From NCBI RefSeq assembly GCF_019745455.1, contig NZ_JAIETD010000017.1:62001-126000 (forward strand): DNA of 64,000 nt, in the 5' to 3' direction. The notes beneath the pieces were generated by a model, which saw only the letters and a program-made list of their open reading frames with translations, made no database searches and was not told the origin of the DNA. How positions within the stretch are numbered: position 1 is the stretch's first letter; the number at the start of each line of letters is the position of its first letter. The position numbers and the translations under genes were made by a program. Source of the DNA: Methylobacterium sp. (GTDB taxonomy: Bacteria > Pseudomonadota > Alphaproteobacteria > Rhizobiales > Beijerinckiaceae). This document shows positions 35,143 to 44,595 of this stretch, one piece after another.

Positions 35143-35273
35143 GGGACCGCGCGTCGAAACCATCCGTGAGCCCGCCCGTTGTCGAGGCGACATCCGAGGC
35201 TGGCCCAGCCGCCTGATCCGGCGCTCAGCCCATCCTAATCCTCGGACACAGACCGATCGACGGAGCATCGACC

Positions 35274-35777
35274 ATGCAGGACCACAACCACCGCGACCAC
35301 GAGGGCGCGGCGAAACTGTTCGACCTCATCAAGGACATCAAGGTCGCGATGATGACCACGGCCGATGCCGACGGAAAGCTCTACAGCCGGCCGATGTGGA
35401 GCCAGGACACCGATGGGGCAGGGGACCTGTGGTTCTTCACGAAGCTCCACAGCCCGAAGACCGCCGAGATCAGCCGGGACAATCAAGTGAATCTCGCCTA
35501 CTCGGATCCGTCGAGCCAGACCTACGTCTCGGTGGCGGGCAAGGCCGAGATCGTCACCGACCAATCGATCATCAACGACAAGTGGTCCGAGGCCCTCAAG
35601 ACCTGGTTCCCCAACGGCAAAGACGATCCGGAGGTGGCGCTGATCCGCGTCCATCCCGAGAAGGGCGAGTACTGGGACAGCCCGAACGCCACGATGCTGC
35701 ACCTCTACGGCTACGTGAAAGCCGCGGTGACGGGCGAGTCGCCAAAGACCGAGACCAAGAAGGTCAACCTCGCCTGA
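35274..35777 (+). CDS. general stress protein, PNPOx-like split-barrel fold
   Basis: A 167-residue protein of the pyridoxamine 5'-phosphate oxidase-like family often called general stress protein 26. Features are KVAMMTTADADGKLYSRPM, DLWFFTKLHSPKTAEI, VNLAYSDPSSQTYVSVAG and WFPNGKDDPEVALIRV. Such proteins bind flavins and take part in stress responses, but the reaction is not established. A strong hairpin follows the stop, so it is probably monocistronic. Confidence 0.9.
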   Translation: MQDHNHRDHEGAAKLFDLIKDIKVAMMTTADADGKLYSRPMWSQDTDGAGDLWFFTKLHSPKTAEISRDNQVNLAYSDPSSQTYVSVAGKAEIVTDQSIINDKWSEALKTWFPNGKDDPEVALIRVHPEKGEYWDSPNATMLHLYGYVKAAVTGESPKTETKKVNLA

Positions 35778-35788
35778 GGCATCGATCC

Positions 35789-35819
35789 GGGGCGGTGCGC
35801 GTCGCTCGCATCGCCCCGT
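35789..35819 (+). terminator. hairpin after the PNPOx-like gene
   Basis: An 11-bp stem, GGGGCGGTGCG with CGCATCGCCCC (one G-T pair), encloses a 7-base loop 11 bases after the stop. There is no long T-tract, so termination strength is uncertain. Confidence 0.55.
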
Positions 35820-35879
35820 TGACTCGGCCGCCGGACCCATGCGCCTCTGCCGCCGGCGGGCGCTCGAGGTTCCGCGGGG

Positions 35880-37187
35880 ATGATGTCGAACGCCATGGTC
35901 GATCTCGCGACACGGGTCCATGACCACAACTTCTCGATCGATCCGATCGTCCGCTCGCTGCTCGACACCGATTTCTACAAGCTCCTGATGGCGCAGACGA
36001 TTTTTCGCCGCCATCGCGGCACCGCCGTCACCTTCGGCATCCAGAACCGCAGCCGCCAGATCCGCCTCGCCGAGTTCGTCGATCTCGGCGAGTTGCGCGA
36101 GCAGCTCGACCATGCCCGCTCGCTGCGCTTGAGCCGTGGCGAGTCGACCTGGTTGCGCGGCAACACCTTCTACGGCCGCCGCCAGATGTTCTCGGCCGAT
36201 TTCATGGAATGGTTCGAGGGCTTCCGGCTGCCCGAATACGAGCTCGAGGCGCGCGACGGGCAGTACGTGCTCACCTTCCACGGATCCTGGATCGAGACCA
36301 CGATGTGGGAGGTGCCGGCGCTGGCGATCCTGAACGAGCTGCGCTCGCGTGGCGTGCTGCGCCACCTCGGCAAGTTCGACCTGCAGATCCTCTATGCCCG
36401 CGCCATGACCCGGGTCTGGGAGAAGATCGAGCGGCTGAAGCGCCTGCCCGGCCTCTCCATCGCGGATTTCGGCACGCGGCGGCGGCACGGCTTCCTGTGG
36501 CAGGATTGGTGCGTCGAGGCGATGCGCGAAGGGCTGGGCGAGGCCTTCCTCGGCACCTCGAACTGCCTGATCGCCCTGCGGCGCGAGGTCGAGGCTGTAG
36601 GCACCAATGCGCACGAATTGCCGATGGTCTACGCCGCGCTCGCCGAGGACGACGCCGCGCTCGCCGAAGCGCCCTATGCCGTCCTCAAGGATTGGCAGCA
36701 GGATTATGCCGGCAACCTCCTGGTCATGCTGCCCGACACCTACGGCACCACCGGCTTTCTGAGCCATGCCCCGGACTGGATCGATGCCTGGACCGGCATC
36801 CGCATCGATTCGAAGGAGCCGATCGAGGGCGGCGAGGAAGTGATCCGCTGGTGGACGTCACGCGGCTCCGATCCGCGCGAGAAGCTGGCGATCTTCTCGG
36901 ACGGTCTTGACATCGACACCATCGAGGCGATCCACGCGCGCTTCCACGGCCGCATGCGCATCGGCTACGGCTGGGGCACTCTGCTCACCAACGATTTCCG
37001 CGGACTCGTGCCGGAGGGAAGGCTCGATCCGATCTCCATCGTCTGCAAGGTGATCTCGGCCAATGGCCGGCCGACGGTGAAGATCTCGGACAACCCCTCT
37101 AAGGCGATCGGGCCGGAATCGGAAGTCGCCCGCTACAAGCGGGTGTTCGGCATCGGCGACCTCGAAGCGATGCCGGTCGTGGTGTGA
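35880..37187 (+). CDS. pncB: nicotinate phosphoribosyltransferase
   Basis: PncB condenses nicotinate with PRPP to nicotinate mononucleotide in NAD salvage (EC 6.3.4.21). The 435-residue length and segments [52 protein letters not shown] with the conserved His downstream, DTYGTTGFL and the C-terminal phosphate-binding region [11 protein letters not shown] identify it. The first ATG has no clear ribosome site; ATG codons at 35883 and 35895 are alternatives. Not clustered with other NAD genes, but NADPHX repair lies just upstream. Confidence 0.96.
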   Translation: MMSNAMVDLATRVHDHNFSIDPIVRSLLDTDFYKLLMAQTIFRRHRGTAVTFGIQNRSRQIRLAEFVDLGELREQLDHARSLRLSRGESTWLRGNTFYGRRQMFSADFMEWFEGFRLPEYELEARDGQYVLTFHGSWIETTMWEVPALAILNELRSRGVLRHLGKFDLQILYARAMTRVWEKIERLKRLPGLSIADFGTRRRHGFLWQDWCVEAMREGLGEAFLGTSNCLIALRREVEAVGTNAHELPMVYAALAEDDAALAEAPYAVLKDWQQDYAGNLLVMLPDTYGTTGFLSHAPDWIDAWTGIRIDSKEPIEGGEEVIRWWTSRGSDPREKLAIFSDGLDIDTIEAIHARFHGRMRIGYGWGTLLTNDFRGLVPEGRLDPISIVCKVISANGRPTVKISDNPSKAIGPESEVARYKRVFGIGDLEAMPVVV

Positions 37188-37360
37188 CGACGAGCCAGAC
37201 TCTTCGTTGCGCCCGTCGAGGCTGGCATTTGCCGAGCCGATTTTGGGTACAAGACGGGAGGAGGAGCCAATCCGCAGGCAGCGCGCGGCCTCTCATCCCC
37301 TCTTCCCAATTCCAACGTGCGCTCCTCAAAGGGGAGCACGCGTAGGATCGGCGCTGCGTG

Positions 37361-38107
37361 TCAGCGAATGCCCCCGCTGGCGGTGATGTCCTCGCCGGTC
37401 AGCCAGCGGGCATCGTCGGAGGCTAGGAACGCAACGACTCCCGCGATGTCCTCGGGTTGGCCGGCACGTCCAAGTGGGGTCTGTGCGATGATGCCCGCCT
37501 CCATCTCGGACCCGACGACGCCGGCCGTATGCGTGCCCTCGGTGATCACCAAGCCGGGACTGACCACGTTGACCCGGATTTTGCGCGGAGCAAGCTCGTT
37601 GGCGAGCACACCCGAGATGGCATTCAATGCACCCTTGGTCCCGGCATAGACTGCCGCGGTCGGCGTATGCACATGGGTGATGGCCGAAGAGATGTTGACG
37701 ATGCTGCCGCCTTCCCCGAGATGCCTCGCTGCCGCCTGCGTCGCCAGCAGGACGCCCAGGACGTTGACGTCGAAGAGCCGGCGGTAATGCTCCTCGGTAA
37801 CCTCTTCGATCGATGCAAATTCGTAGATGCCGGAATTGTTGACCAGCACGTCGAGGCGGCCGAACTGTTCAACCGCCGCAGCCATCAATCCTTGCGCCTC
37901 CGCTGCCTTGGTGACGTCCGCCTGGACGGCGATGGCCCTTCCTCCCGATGAGGTAATCGCTTCGACGACGGCGTCTGCGCCGGCCTTGCTCGATGAATAG
38001 TTGACCACGACCGCGGCGCCGTACTTCGCCAGGGCCTTGGCGATGCCCGCCCCGATGCCCTTGGATGCGCCGGTCACGACGGCGACCTTGCCCTGAAGCT
38101 TCGACAT
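37361..38107 (-). CDS. short-chain dehydrogenase/reductase (SDR)
   Basis: A 248-residue classical SDR, related to 3-oxoacyl-ACP reductase-like enzymes. The cofactor motif is TGASKGIGAG near residue 12, the NNSG segment is at 90-93, and the catalytic triad is Ser140/141, Tyr154 and Lys158 (YAGTK). Asn at position 36 region (VVVNYSSSKAG) suggests NADP preference. ATG 38107 gives the standard MSKLQGKVAVVTG start. It is divergent from an ArsR-type regulator, which probably controls it through the intervening palindrome. Confidence 0.93.
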   Translation of the reverse strand: MSKLQGKVAVVTGASKGIGAGIAKALAKYGAAVVVNYSSSKAGADAVVEAITSSGGRAIAVQADVTKAAEAQGLMAAAVEQFGRLDVLVNNSGIYEFASIEEVTEEHYRRLFDVNVLGVLLATQAAARHLGEGGSIVNISSAITHVHTPTAAVYAGTKGALNAISGVLANELAPRKIRVNVVSPGLVITEGTHTAGVVGSEMEAGIIAQTPLGRAGQPEDIAGVVAFLASDDARWLTGEDITASGGIR

Positions 38108-38150
38108 GTGTGCTAGTCTCCGATGTGGGCCGGTGCCGAGATGATCGCCC

Positions 38151-38185
38151 GTTCCCATAGTTCGGAACTTCGGAACTATGGGAAC
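38151..38185. promoter_or_regulatory. 35-bp near-perfect palindrome, probable ArsR operator
   Basis: The arms GTTCCCATAGTTC (38151-38163) and GAACTATGGGAAC (38173-38185) are exact reverse complements, 13 bp each, and the 9-base centre holds GAA-C-TTC. Inside it the octamer TTCGGAAC repeats in tandem. It lies midway between the two divergent start codons, where a repressor would block both promoters. Confidence 0.8.
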
Positions 38186-38213
38186 TCAGTTCAAGTCCCC
38201 ATATGAAGAAATC

Positions 38214-38573
38214 ATGAGGCCTCTGTTTCACCCCGCCATCGAGGACGTCCAGCCCGAAGCGATCTTGCATGCGCTCTCGGATCCGAACCGCGCGGCGATC
38301 TTCGCGAACATCATGCGCGCCGGCTGCGTCCAGGCCTGCTCGGCGGTCTCCGCATTGGGCGATCGGGTCATCCCGAAATCATCGTTATCCAATCACTTCA
38401 AGGTGCTCCGCGAGGCTGGCTTGATCCGCAGCGAGCGTCACGGCGTCGAGATGCGGAACCATTCGCGGTGGTCTGAGGTGGAGGCACGCTTTCCAGGACT
38501 GCTTGCGGCGATCATCAACGCCTACGCGGCGGAGGGGGGAGAAGGCTCCTGCGCGCCGGGCGCACAATGGTAG
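38214..38573 (+). CDS. ArsR-family winged-helix transcriptional regulator
   Basis: A 119-residue DNA-binding protein. The winged-helix signature is ILHALSDPNRAAIF near the N-terminus and KSSLSNHFKVLREAGLIRS as the recognition helix region. Two cysteines in a CVQAC arrangement (Cys38, Cys42) could be a redox or metal site; the classical ELCVCDL metal motif is absent. An in-frame ATG at 38178 lies inside the palindrome, so ATG 38214 with GAAGAA upstream is preferred. It is divergent from an SDR gene, its likely target. Confidence 0.88.
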   Translation: MRPLFHPAIEDVQPEAILHALSDPNRAAIFANIMRAGCVQACSAVSALGDRVIPKSSLSNHFKVLREAGLIRSERHGVEMRNHSRWSEVEARFPGLLAAIINAYAAEGGEGSCAPGAQW

Positions 38574-38748
38574 GAGCAACGAGCCAGCGTTCATCCGATC
38601 CTCGAGGCAGACTAGATATCCATCCACGGCAGAGGATCGTGCCGCCGATGCGACCGAACCTCATGCTGCGCCTTGGATCGGCTCCAGGCTGACCTTGCAC
38701 GATACGGAACATGGGTTGGTGGACCGAGGAGGTCGCCCGTAGGGCGTC

Positions 38749-39846
38749 TCAGCCGGCTGGCTTCTGCACGATGACGCCGTACCAGCCCAGCCCCGCATAG
38801 GTCTCGTAGCCGGGGGTGCGGTGGAAGGCGGTAACGATGCCGGTCCTCGGGTCGCGTTGGGCCCCGCTCGCCTGTCCGGCGGATGGAAGGTTCACCGTTT
38901 CCGCTAGCACCCCCTGGCCGTCGGAGGCGGCAAGTACACGGCCCTGCGCATCGGCGAGAAGTACGCGGGTCCGCGGCCGATCTTCGGTCGAGACCCTCAC
39001 TCCCTCCACGATGGCGCGCGCCTGCGATTCCCAATCGAAATGGATTGCGAGGACCCCAAGGGGGTGGCCGCTCGCGCTGCCGCCGGCGCGGATGCTAGCG
39101 CAGTAGGTCGCGACCTGGGCGCCACCGAGGAGGTCCTGACGCGCCACGTCGGCGGCGACGTAGCCGTCTCCGTTGTGCAGAGCGGCGGCCTCCTGGAACC
39201 ACGCTTCGGTGGAAACGTTGCGGCCGATAACGCCAGGATAGCGGTCGGGCCGCCCATGGGCGAGAACACGACCGTCGAGATCGCAAAGCCAAAGGTCGAG
39301 ATAGACCGTGTAGGCTCCGAGGATCACCTTCAGGCGTTCGCCGGCATAGGCGGCATTCTCACGGGTTGGCCCGGCCGCGCAATCCACGATCGCCGTGTCG
39401 GTGGCCCACCAGCGCACGTCGCAGGTCCGCTCATAGAGGTTACGATCTATCAGTTCGACAGCATTGAGAGCGAGGTCCATGAGGCGGTCGTTCTCGGTCG
39501 CCTCAGACATGGTCCGGAAACGGTCCTGCAGGCTTGCTATCCGGCCCGATAGCTCGGCGTCGAGGGCTTTCGCGATCGCCTCCACCTCCGACCCGATCGA
39601 CCGCACCTCCTGCGCCACCACAGAGAAGCCGCGACCCATCTCACCGGCACGCGCCGCCTCGATCAACGCGTTGAGCGCCAGGATCTTGACCTGGCCGGTG
39701 ATGCCCTGAATCCGGCGGCTCTTGTCGGAGGAAATGCGGCGGATCTCGGCAATCTCTTCGGCAAGGCCCAATCCGTTCGCCTTCCCTGGGGGAGATGTGG
39801 TCATCGAAGGACCTGACGCCCCGGCGGCGTTGATCAATCTCGTCAC
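38749..39846 (-). CDS. soluble chemoreceptor-like protein with C-terminal Cache-like sensor
   Basis: A 365-residue protein with no signal peptide or transmembrane segment. The N-terminal 25-115 region is a short methyl-accepting signalling hairpin whose tip [21 protein letters not shown] matches the kinase-contact motif of chemoreceptors. The rest looks like a Cache/PAS-like sensor with [41 protein letters not shown] and the closing [10 protein letters not shown] strand. Signalling domain first and sensor last is the reverse of canonical receptors. No che gene is nearby. An alternative start is the ATG at MTTSPPG. Confidence 0.82.
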   Translation of the reverse strand: MTRLINAAGASGPSMTTSPPGKANGLGLAEEIAEIRRISSDKSRRIQGITGQVKILALNALIEAARAGEMGRGFSVVAQEVRSIGSEVEAIAKALDAELSGRIASLQDRFRTMSEATENDRLMDLALNAVELIDRNLYERTCDVRWWATDTAIVDCAAGPTRENAAYAGERLKVILGAYTVYLDLWLCDLDGRVLAHGRPDRYPGVIGRNVSTEAWFQEAAALHNGDGYVAADVARQDLLGGAQVATYCASIRAGGSASGHPLGVLAIHFDWESQARAIVEGVRVSTEDRPRTRVLLADAQGRVLAASDGQGVLAETVNLPSAGQASGAQRDPRTGIVTAFHRTPGYETYAGLGWYGVIVQKPAG

Positions 39847-40286
39847 GGCAACCCCATTTCCAGCTTGTGCGACCGCTGACTTATCTCAATAAACGGATTA
39901 ACGATTTACCAATCTCGCGTGGTTTTTAACCTCCTACGGTTGCAAGGTATGCTTAAATTGAGAGCATTTGCCGAAGATTAGTAATGCAGGTTAAGTACGG
40001 TCTGTAAGGGATCTAGTTCGGACGTTTTTATTGGGCCTAAGCCGATCGGCGTAATTGCAATATCTCGGGACGCTTCGTGGCGGCGCAAAATTTATTGAAG
40101 TGATTTCGCCCCCGCGCCCCATCGGCAAGCATCGTTTGGCGCGCCCCGACACCGCATCGGCTTCTCATCGCATTCGGGTTGGGCGACAAGTGATGGCAGC
40201 GATGGGTAACCGGATGGAGCCGCCGAGCTTCGGAAGCCCGACCCGTCCTTTCGACTTTTTACCCAAAGCGCAGAGACGAACTCGGC
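39847..40286. other. 440-base intergenic region, relatively AT-rich
   Basis: No gene is supported. The stretch from about 39880 to 40110 is clearly more AT-rich than its surroundings and contains TTAA half-sites and T-runs, which suggests it is a promoter region for the divergent chemoreceptor-like and pxpA genes. No full CtrA box, riboswitch or tRNA was recognised. Confidence 0.4.
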
Positions 40287-41051
40287 ATGAATGTCATCGA
40301 TCTCAACGCCGACCTCGGCGAGGGTTTCGGCCCCTACGCGATCGGCGACGACGCAGTCCTCCTCGACATGGTGACATCGGCGAACGTCGCCTGCGGCTTC
40401 CATGCCGGCGACCCCGGGATCATGGTCGCGACCGCCGCGGCGGCGAAGGCACGGGGCGTCGCCATCGGCGCACATCCGGGTTTCGAGGATCGTCGCGGCT
40501 TCGGCCGCAGGCCGATGCGTATGAGCACCGCGCAGATCGAGGCGGACATCGCCTACCAGATCGGCGCGTTCCAGGCCTGCGCCGCCATGGCCGGCCACCG
40601 GGTCGGCCATGTCAAGGTACATGGCGCCCTCGCGAACCTGTCGAACCGCGAAGACGACGTGGCGGCGGCCATCGCGCGGGCGGTGCGCGCCGTCGACCGG
40701 ACCCTCGCGGTCGTGGCGATGCCTGGCCTATGCGCCGAGCGGGCAGCGTCGCGCGAAGGCCTCCGGGTCGTGCGTGAGATCTACGCCGATCGCGCCTATG
40801 CGGAGGATGGTCATCTGGCAGGCCGGGATGCACCGGGATCCGTCATCCACGATGCCGAAATGGTGGCAAGCCGTGTCCTGAGGATGGTGCAGGTGGGCGC
40901 CATAGAAACCGTCGGCAGCTGCCTGATCCCAGTGCAGATCGACACGATCTGCATCCACGGCGACAATCCGGGCGCCGTCGCGACGGCCCGAACGGTGCGC
41001 GCCGCACTCGAAAATGCCGGCTACAGGTTGGCCCCATTTACCGATCCCTGA
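40287..41051 (+). CDS. pxpA: 5-oxoprolinase subunit A (LamB/YcsF family)
   Basis: A 254-residue LamB/YcsF protein. In the PxpABC complex, PxpA carries out ATP-dependent opening of 5-oxoproline to glutamate. Family motifs are IDLNADLGEGFGPY at the start, ANVACGFHAGDPGIM, IGAHPGFEDRRGFGRR, VGHVKVHGALAN and TICIHGDNPGAV at the end. The partners pxpB and pxpC are not beside it; the next gene is an AI-2E-family transporter, which is unusual for this gene. Confidence 0.93.
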   Translation: MNVIDLNADLGEGFGPYAIGDDAVLLDMVTSANVACGFHAGDPGIMVATAAAAKARGVAIGAHPGFEDRRGFGRRPMRMSTAQIEADIAYQIGAFQACAAMAGHRVGHVKVHGALANLSNREDDVAAAIARAVRAVDRTLAVVAMPGLCAERAASREGLRVVREIYADRAYAEDGHLAGRDAPGSVIHDAEMVASRVLRMVQVGAIETVGSCLIPVQIDTICIHGDNPGAVATARTVRAALENAGYRLAPFTDP

Positions 41052-41169
41052 CGAGTCCGGCGAGGCCAATCACGTTTCCGTCAGAAATCGTGCGCTCGTT
41101 TTGGATCATTTCAGGCTGATCTCCGTTCCTCAACCCGGGCGGTCCGCCCGCGAGGTCGACGAAGCCGGC

Positions 41170-43143
41170 ATGGTCACCAGAACGAACGCGAAGCCGCCCC
41201 TCGCACCCCTGAGGGGTACCCGCGTCACGGCAGCGGAGACGCCGCCGGCCATGTTCGTCTCGCCGATCATCGTCACGGCGATCCTGGTCACCGGGCTTTA
41301 CCTCGGGCGGGAGGTCCTGATCCCGATCGCGATCGCGATCCTGCTGTCCTTCGTGCTCGGCCCCCTGGTCAACCTATTGCGAAAGCTCCGGCTCGGACGC
41401 TTTTTCGCCGTGGCGTCCTCGGTCCTGCTCACCCTCGGCATCGCCGCGGCCTTGGCGACGCTGATCGGAGTCCAACTTGCCGACCTCGCCGGCGACGTGC
41501 CCCGCTACCGCAACACGATCGAGCGCAAGATCGAAGGCCTGCGCGACAGTCCGGCCGGGAGAATGACCGACTACGTCGCGAATATCGGCCGCTCGATGCG
41601 GGAGGGCGACAAGTCGAAGGAGGAAGCGCCAGCGACGGCGCCGACGACGCAGAATGCCCCCGAGAAGCCTGCAGAGAAGCCGGTTCTCGTCGAGGTGCGT
41701 GAACATTCGCCGACCCCGATCGAGCTTGCCAACACGCTGCTCTCGCCGATCCTCCACCCGCTGGCGACGATCGGCATCATCTTCATCGTGCTGCTGTTCC
41801 TGTTGATGCAGCGAGAAGATCTTCGCGACCGCATGATCCGCCTGGCGGGGTCGAGCGACCTCCACCGGACCACCCTGGCGATGGACGATGCGGCAAGACG
41901 CCTGAGCCGGTACTTTCTCGTCCAGCTCGGGCTCAACGTCTCGTTCGGTGTGGTCGTCGGGGTGGGTCTCTACTTCATCGGGGTGCCGAACCCGGTCCTG
42001 TGGGGGATCTTCTCGGCGCTGATGCGGTTCGTGCCTTATATCGGCGCCGTCGTCTCGGCCCTGTTCCCGGTCGCCCTCGCAGCGGCGGTGGATCCTGGCT
42101 GGTCCATGGTCATCGCCACCCTGATCCTGTTCCTCGTCCTCGAACCGCTGGTCGGCCATTTCATCGAGCCGATGCTGTATGGGCAGTCGACGGGCATGTC
42201 GCCCTTCGCGGTGCTCGTCTCGGCCCTGTTCTGGACCTGGCTCTGGGGACCGGTGGGTCTCATCCTGTCCACGCCGCTCACGGTCTGCCTCGTCGTCCTC
42301 GGGCGGCATGTCGACAAGCTCGAATTCCTCGAAGTGCTGTTCGGCGACAGGCCGGCGCTGACGCCAGTCGAGAACTTCTATCAGCGCATCCTCGCCGACG
42401 ACCCTGAGGAAGCACAGGAGCATGCCGAGTTGCTCCTGCAGAAATGCTCCCTCCTCAGCTACTACGACGACGTCGTCCTCAAGGGTCTCGAGCTCGCCGC
42501 GCGAGACGCCACCAGGGGGGTTCTCGCCGCCGAGCAGAAGACGGATATCCGGGCGTCGATCGCCGGCCTTGTGGAGGAGATGGCCGACCGGGAGGTCGTC
42601 GCCGACGCGAGCGCCGATCCGGCGCCGGTGCCACCGGCCTGGCGTCAGCCCGGCGCCGTCCTGTGTGTTGCCGGCCGCAGCTTCGTCGACGAAGCGGCCT
42701 GCGCCATCCTCTCCCAACTCCTGGCGAAACGCGGCTTCGGAACGCGGATCGTGCCGTTCTCCGAGGTGTCTCGCGCGAAGATCGACGAATTCGATCCGGG
42801 CCCGGCGAGGATGATCTGCGTCGTGTCGCTGGCCATCAACGGCGAGCCGACGCATCTGCGGCGGCTGGTCACGCGACTCAAGCGTAAGATTCCGGATGCG
42901 CGTGTCGGGGTAGGCCTCTGGCAAGCCGAGGATACGCCCCTTGAGGACGAGGCGACACGCAGATCCGTCGGGGCCGACGACGACCTCGTCTCGTTCCGTT
43001 CCTCCCTCGACGCGGTAGCTGCCGCAGCTACGGCTTCCCCAGGTCCCGACATCCTTACGCGGGAAGAACCCGCGCCGGGGATCTCGCCGGTGGACCTCCT
43101 CGTCGGCCGCACCATCGAGGAGCCAGCTGCCGCGACTGTGTGA
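41170..43143 (+). CDS. AI-2E family transporter with long cytosolic C-terminal extension
   Basis: A 657-residue inner-membrane protein. Residues about 35-395 form an AI-2E transporter domain with several hydrophobic helices (IPIAIAILLSFVLGPLVNLL, IGIIFIVLLFLLMQ, VPYIGAVVSALFPVALAA, GHFIEPMLYGQSTG). Past residue 400 is a cytosolic part absent from ordinary members: a helical linker, then VLCVAGRSFVDEAACAILSQ and MICVVSLAINGEPTHLRRLV, which resembles a B12-binding or receiver-like alpha/beta fold. The ATG avoids overlap with pxpA. AI-2 transport itself is not established for most members. Confidence 0.85.
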   Translation: MVTRTNAKPPLAPLRGTRVTAAETPPAMFVSPIIVTAILVTGLYLGREVLIPIAIAILLSFVLGPLVNLLRKLRLGRFFAVASSVLLTLGIAAALATLIGVQLADLAGDVPRYRNTIERKIEGLRDSPAGRMTDYVANIGRSMREGDKSKEEAPATAPTTQNAPEKPAEKPVLVEVREHSPTPIELANTLLSPILHPLATIGIIFIVLLFLLMQREDLRDRMIRLAGSSDLHRTTLAMDDAARRLSRYFLVQLGLNVSFGVVVGVGLYFIGVPNPVLWGIFSALMRFVPYIGAVVSALFPVALAAAVDPGWSMVIATLILFLVLEPLVGHFIEPMLYGQSTGMSPFAVLVSALFWTWLWGPVGLILSTPLTVCLVVLGRHVDKLEFLEVLFGDRPALTPVENFYQRILADDPEEAQEHAELLLQKCSLLSYYDDVVLKGLELAARDATRGVLAAEQKTDIRASIAGLVEEMADREVVADASADPAPVPPAWRQPGAVLCVAGRSFVDEAACAILSQLLAKRGFGTRIVPFSEVSRAKIDEFDPGPARMICVVSLAINGEPTHLRRLVTRLKRKIPDARVGVGLWQAEDTPLEDEATRRSVGADDDLVSFRSSLDAVAAAATASPGPDILTREEPAPGISPVDLLVGRTIEEPAAATV

Positions 43144-43219
43144 GGCTCCCGCGAATAATCCTTGACGGTCGCTCCCGGTCGCGGCTTGCCTTGCAGCAGG
43201 ATGGGTCAAGGGCGATGCG

Positions 43220-44008
43220 ATGGCTGTGGTGGATCTCGCGCGGTTCATGGAGGATCTGGCCGCACAATCGGGCCAGGCCATCCTCCCCTTCTTCCGCGCA
43301 GCCTTCGGCATGGACGACAAGACTCGCGGCACGGCGCCGTTCGATCCGGTCACGGAGGCCGATCGGGCGGCGGAACTTGCCCTTCGCAACCTGATCCGCA
43401 GAACTTTCCCGACCCACGGCATTCTGGGCGAGGAATTCGGAGACGAGCGTCTCGACGCCGAATATGTCTGGGTGCTCGACCCGATCGACGGCACGCGCGC
43501 CTTCGTCGCCGGTCTTCCGACCTGGGGGACGCTGATCGGCCTCACCCGTGCGGGAACCCCGGTACGCGGCCTCATGCACCAGCCCTATATCGGCGAGTGT
43601 TTCTCGGGCGATGGTCGCAATGCCCGGCTGAAGGGGCCTCGCGGCGAGCGCGCCCTGTGCACGCGGCGCCTCGGCACCCTGTCGGAGGCGGTTCTCGCTA
43701 CCACCGACCCCCGCCTCTTCGCGGAAGGACGCGAGCGCGACGGCTTTACGGCCCTCGAGGCCCGCGTCCGACTCTCGCGCTACGGAACCGATTGCTACGC
43801 CTATTGCATGCTGGCGTCCGGCCAGATCGACCTCGTGGTCGAGTCAGGGCTCAAGCCCTACGACATCGTCGCGCTCATCCCGATCATCGAGGGGGCGGGA
43901 GGCGTCGTCACGGACTGGGACGGCGGCCCGGCAAACCAGGGCGGCCGCATCGTCGCGGCGGGCGATGCCCGCCTGCACAAGATCGCCTTGGAGATCCTGA
44001 GGGGCTGA
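43220..44008 (+). CDS. hisN: inositol monophosphatase-family phosphatase, probably histidinol-phosphatase
   Basis: A 262-residue Mg2+-dependent phosphatase of the IMPase superfamily, resembling the HisN type that removes phosphate from histidinol phosphate. The metal-binding motifs are clear: GEEFG near residue 74, DPIDGTRAF near 90-98 and the C-terminal GLKPYDIVALIPIIEGAGG. Inositol-1-phosphatase or 3',5'-bisphosphate nucleotidase activity is possible instead. It follows the AI-2E-type gene by about 75 bases and is convergent with the peroxiredoxin gene. Confidence 0.85.
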   Translation: MAVVDLARFMEDLAAQSGQAILPFFRAAFGMDDKTRGTAPFDPVTEADRAAELALRNLIRRTFPTHGILGEEFGDERLDAEYVWVLDPIDGTRAFVAGLPTWGTLIGLTRAGTPVRGLMHQPYIGECFSGDGRNARLKGPRGERALCTRRLGTLSEAVLATTDPRLFAEGRERDGFTALEARVRLSRYGTDCYAYCMLASGQIDLVVESGLKPYDIVALIPIIEGAGGVVTDWDGGPANQGGRIVAAGDARLHKIALEILRG

Positions 44009-44015
44009 AGCCCGC

Positions 44016-44498
44016 TCAGATCACCTTGAGCAGCGCCTCGGCGCCCGAGATCTCTGTCTTCACCGGGACCTCTTCGAGGTTGAGGATGCGGACGACGCCG
44101 TCATCGACCAGCATCGAGTAGCGCTTGGAGCGCGGGCCGAGACCGAAGCCGGCGCCATCCATGTCGAGGCCAGTGGCGCGAGCGAATTCAGCATTGCCGT
44201 CGGCCAGGAACTCGATGCCCTCGGCACCGCTCGCCTTCTGCCAGGCGTCGAGAACGAACACGTCGTTCACGGATGTGACGGCGATCGCGTCGATACCGCG
44301 CGACTTGATCTCGTCGAGCTTGGCGACGAAGCCCGGCAGGTGGTTGCGGTGGCAGCTCGGCGTGAAAGCGCCGGGCACGCCGACAAGGACGACGCGGCGG
44401 CCCTTGAACAGGTCGTCGGTGGTCTTGGCTTCGGGACCGTCCGGCCCGTTCACCCGGAACGTCGCCTGCGGCAGGTGTTGGCCAACCTCGATGGTCAT
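44016..44498 (-). CDS. peroxiredoxin, Prx5 type
   Basis: A 160-residue thiol peroxidase of the Prx5 / AhpE-like class that reduces H2O2 and organic hydroperoxides. The peroxidatic Cys49 is in VPGAFTPSCHRNHLPG; the downstream TSVNDVFVLDAW and SKRYSMLVDDG segments are typical. No glutaredoxin domain is fused, so an external thiol partner is needed. The gene stands alone between hisN and the hydrolase gene. Confidence 0.95.
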   Translation of the reverse strand: MTIEVGQHLPQATFRVNGPDGPEAKTTDDLFKGRRVVLVGVPGAFTPSCHRNHLPGFVAKLDEIKSRGIDAIAVTSVNDVFVLDAWQKASGAEGIEFLADGNAEFARATGLDMDGAGFGLGPRSKRYSMLVDDGVVRILNLEEVPVKTEISGAEALLKVI

Positions 44499-44595
44499 CG
44501 CTGGTCTCCTGAAGTGCTGGCCGGACTTAGGCCCCGCCCGATGCGCGGCCGGTCTAGCGTGACCGTCGTGGGGTGTCGAGGTCGGGGACCTCGTC

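Noticed and set aside
39847..40286. Riboswitch or small RNA in the AT-rich gap before pxpA
   Set aside because: No conserved riboswitch core or strong terminator was recognised; AT-richness fits a promoter region.
41374..43575. 733-codon open frame antisense to the AI-2E and phosphatase genes
   Set aside because: It spans two well-supported genes and their spacer, and the composition is that of a shadow frame.
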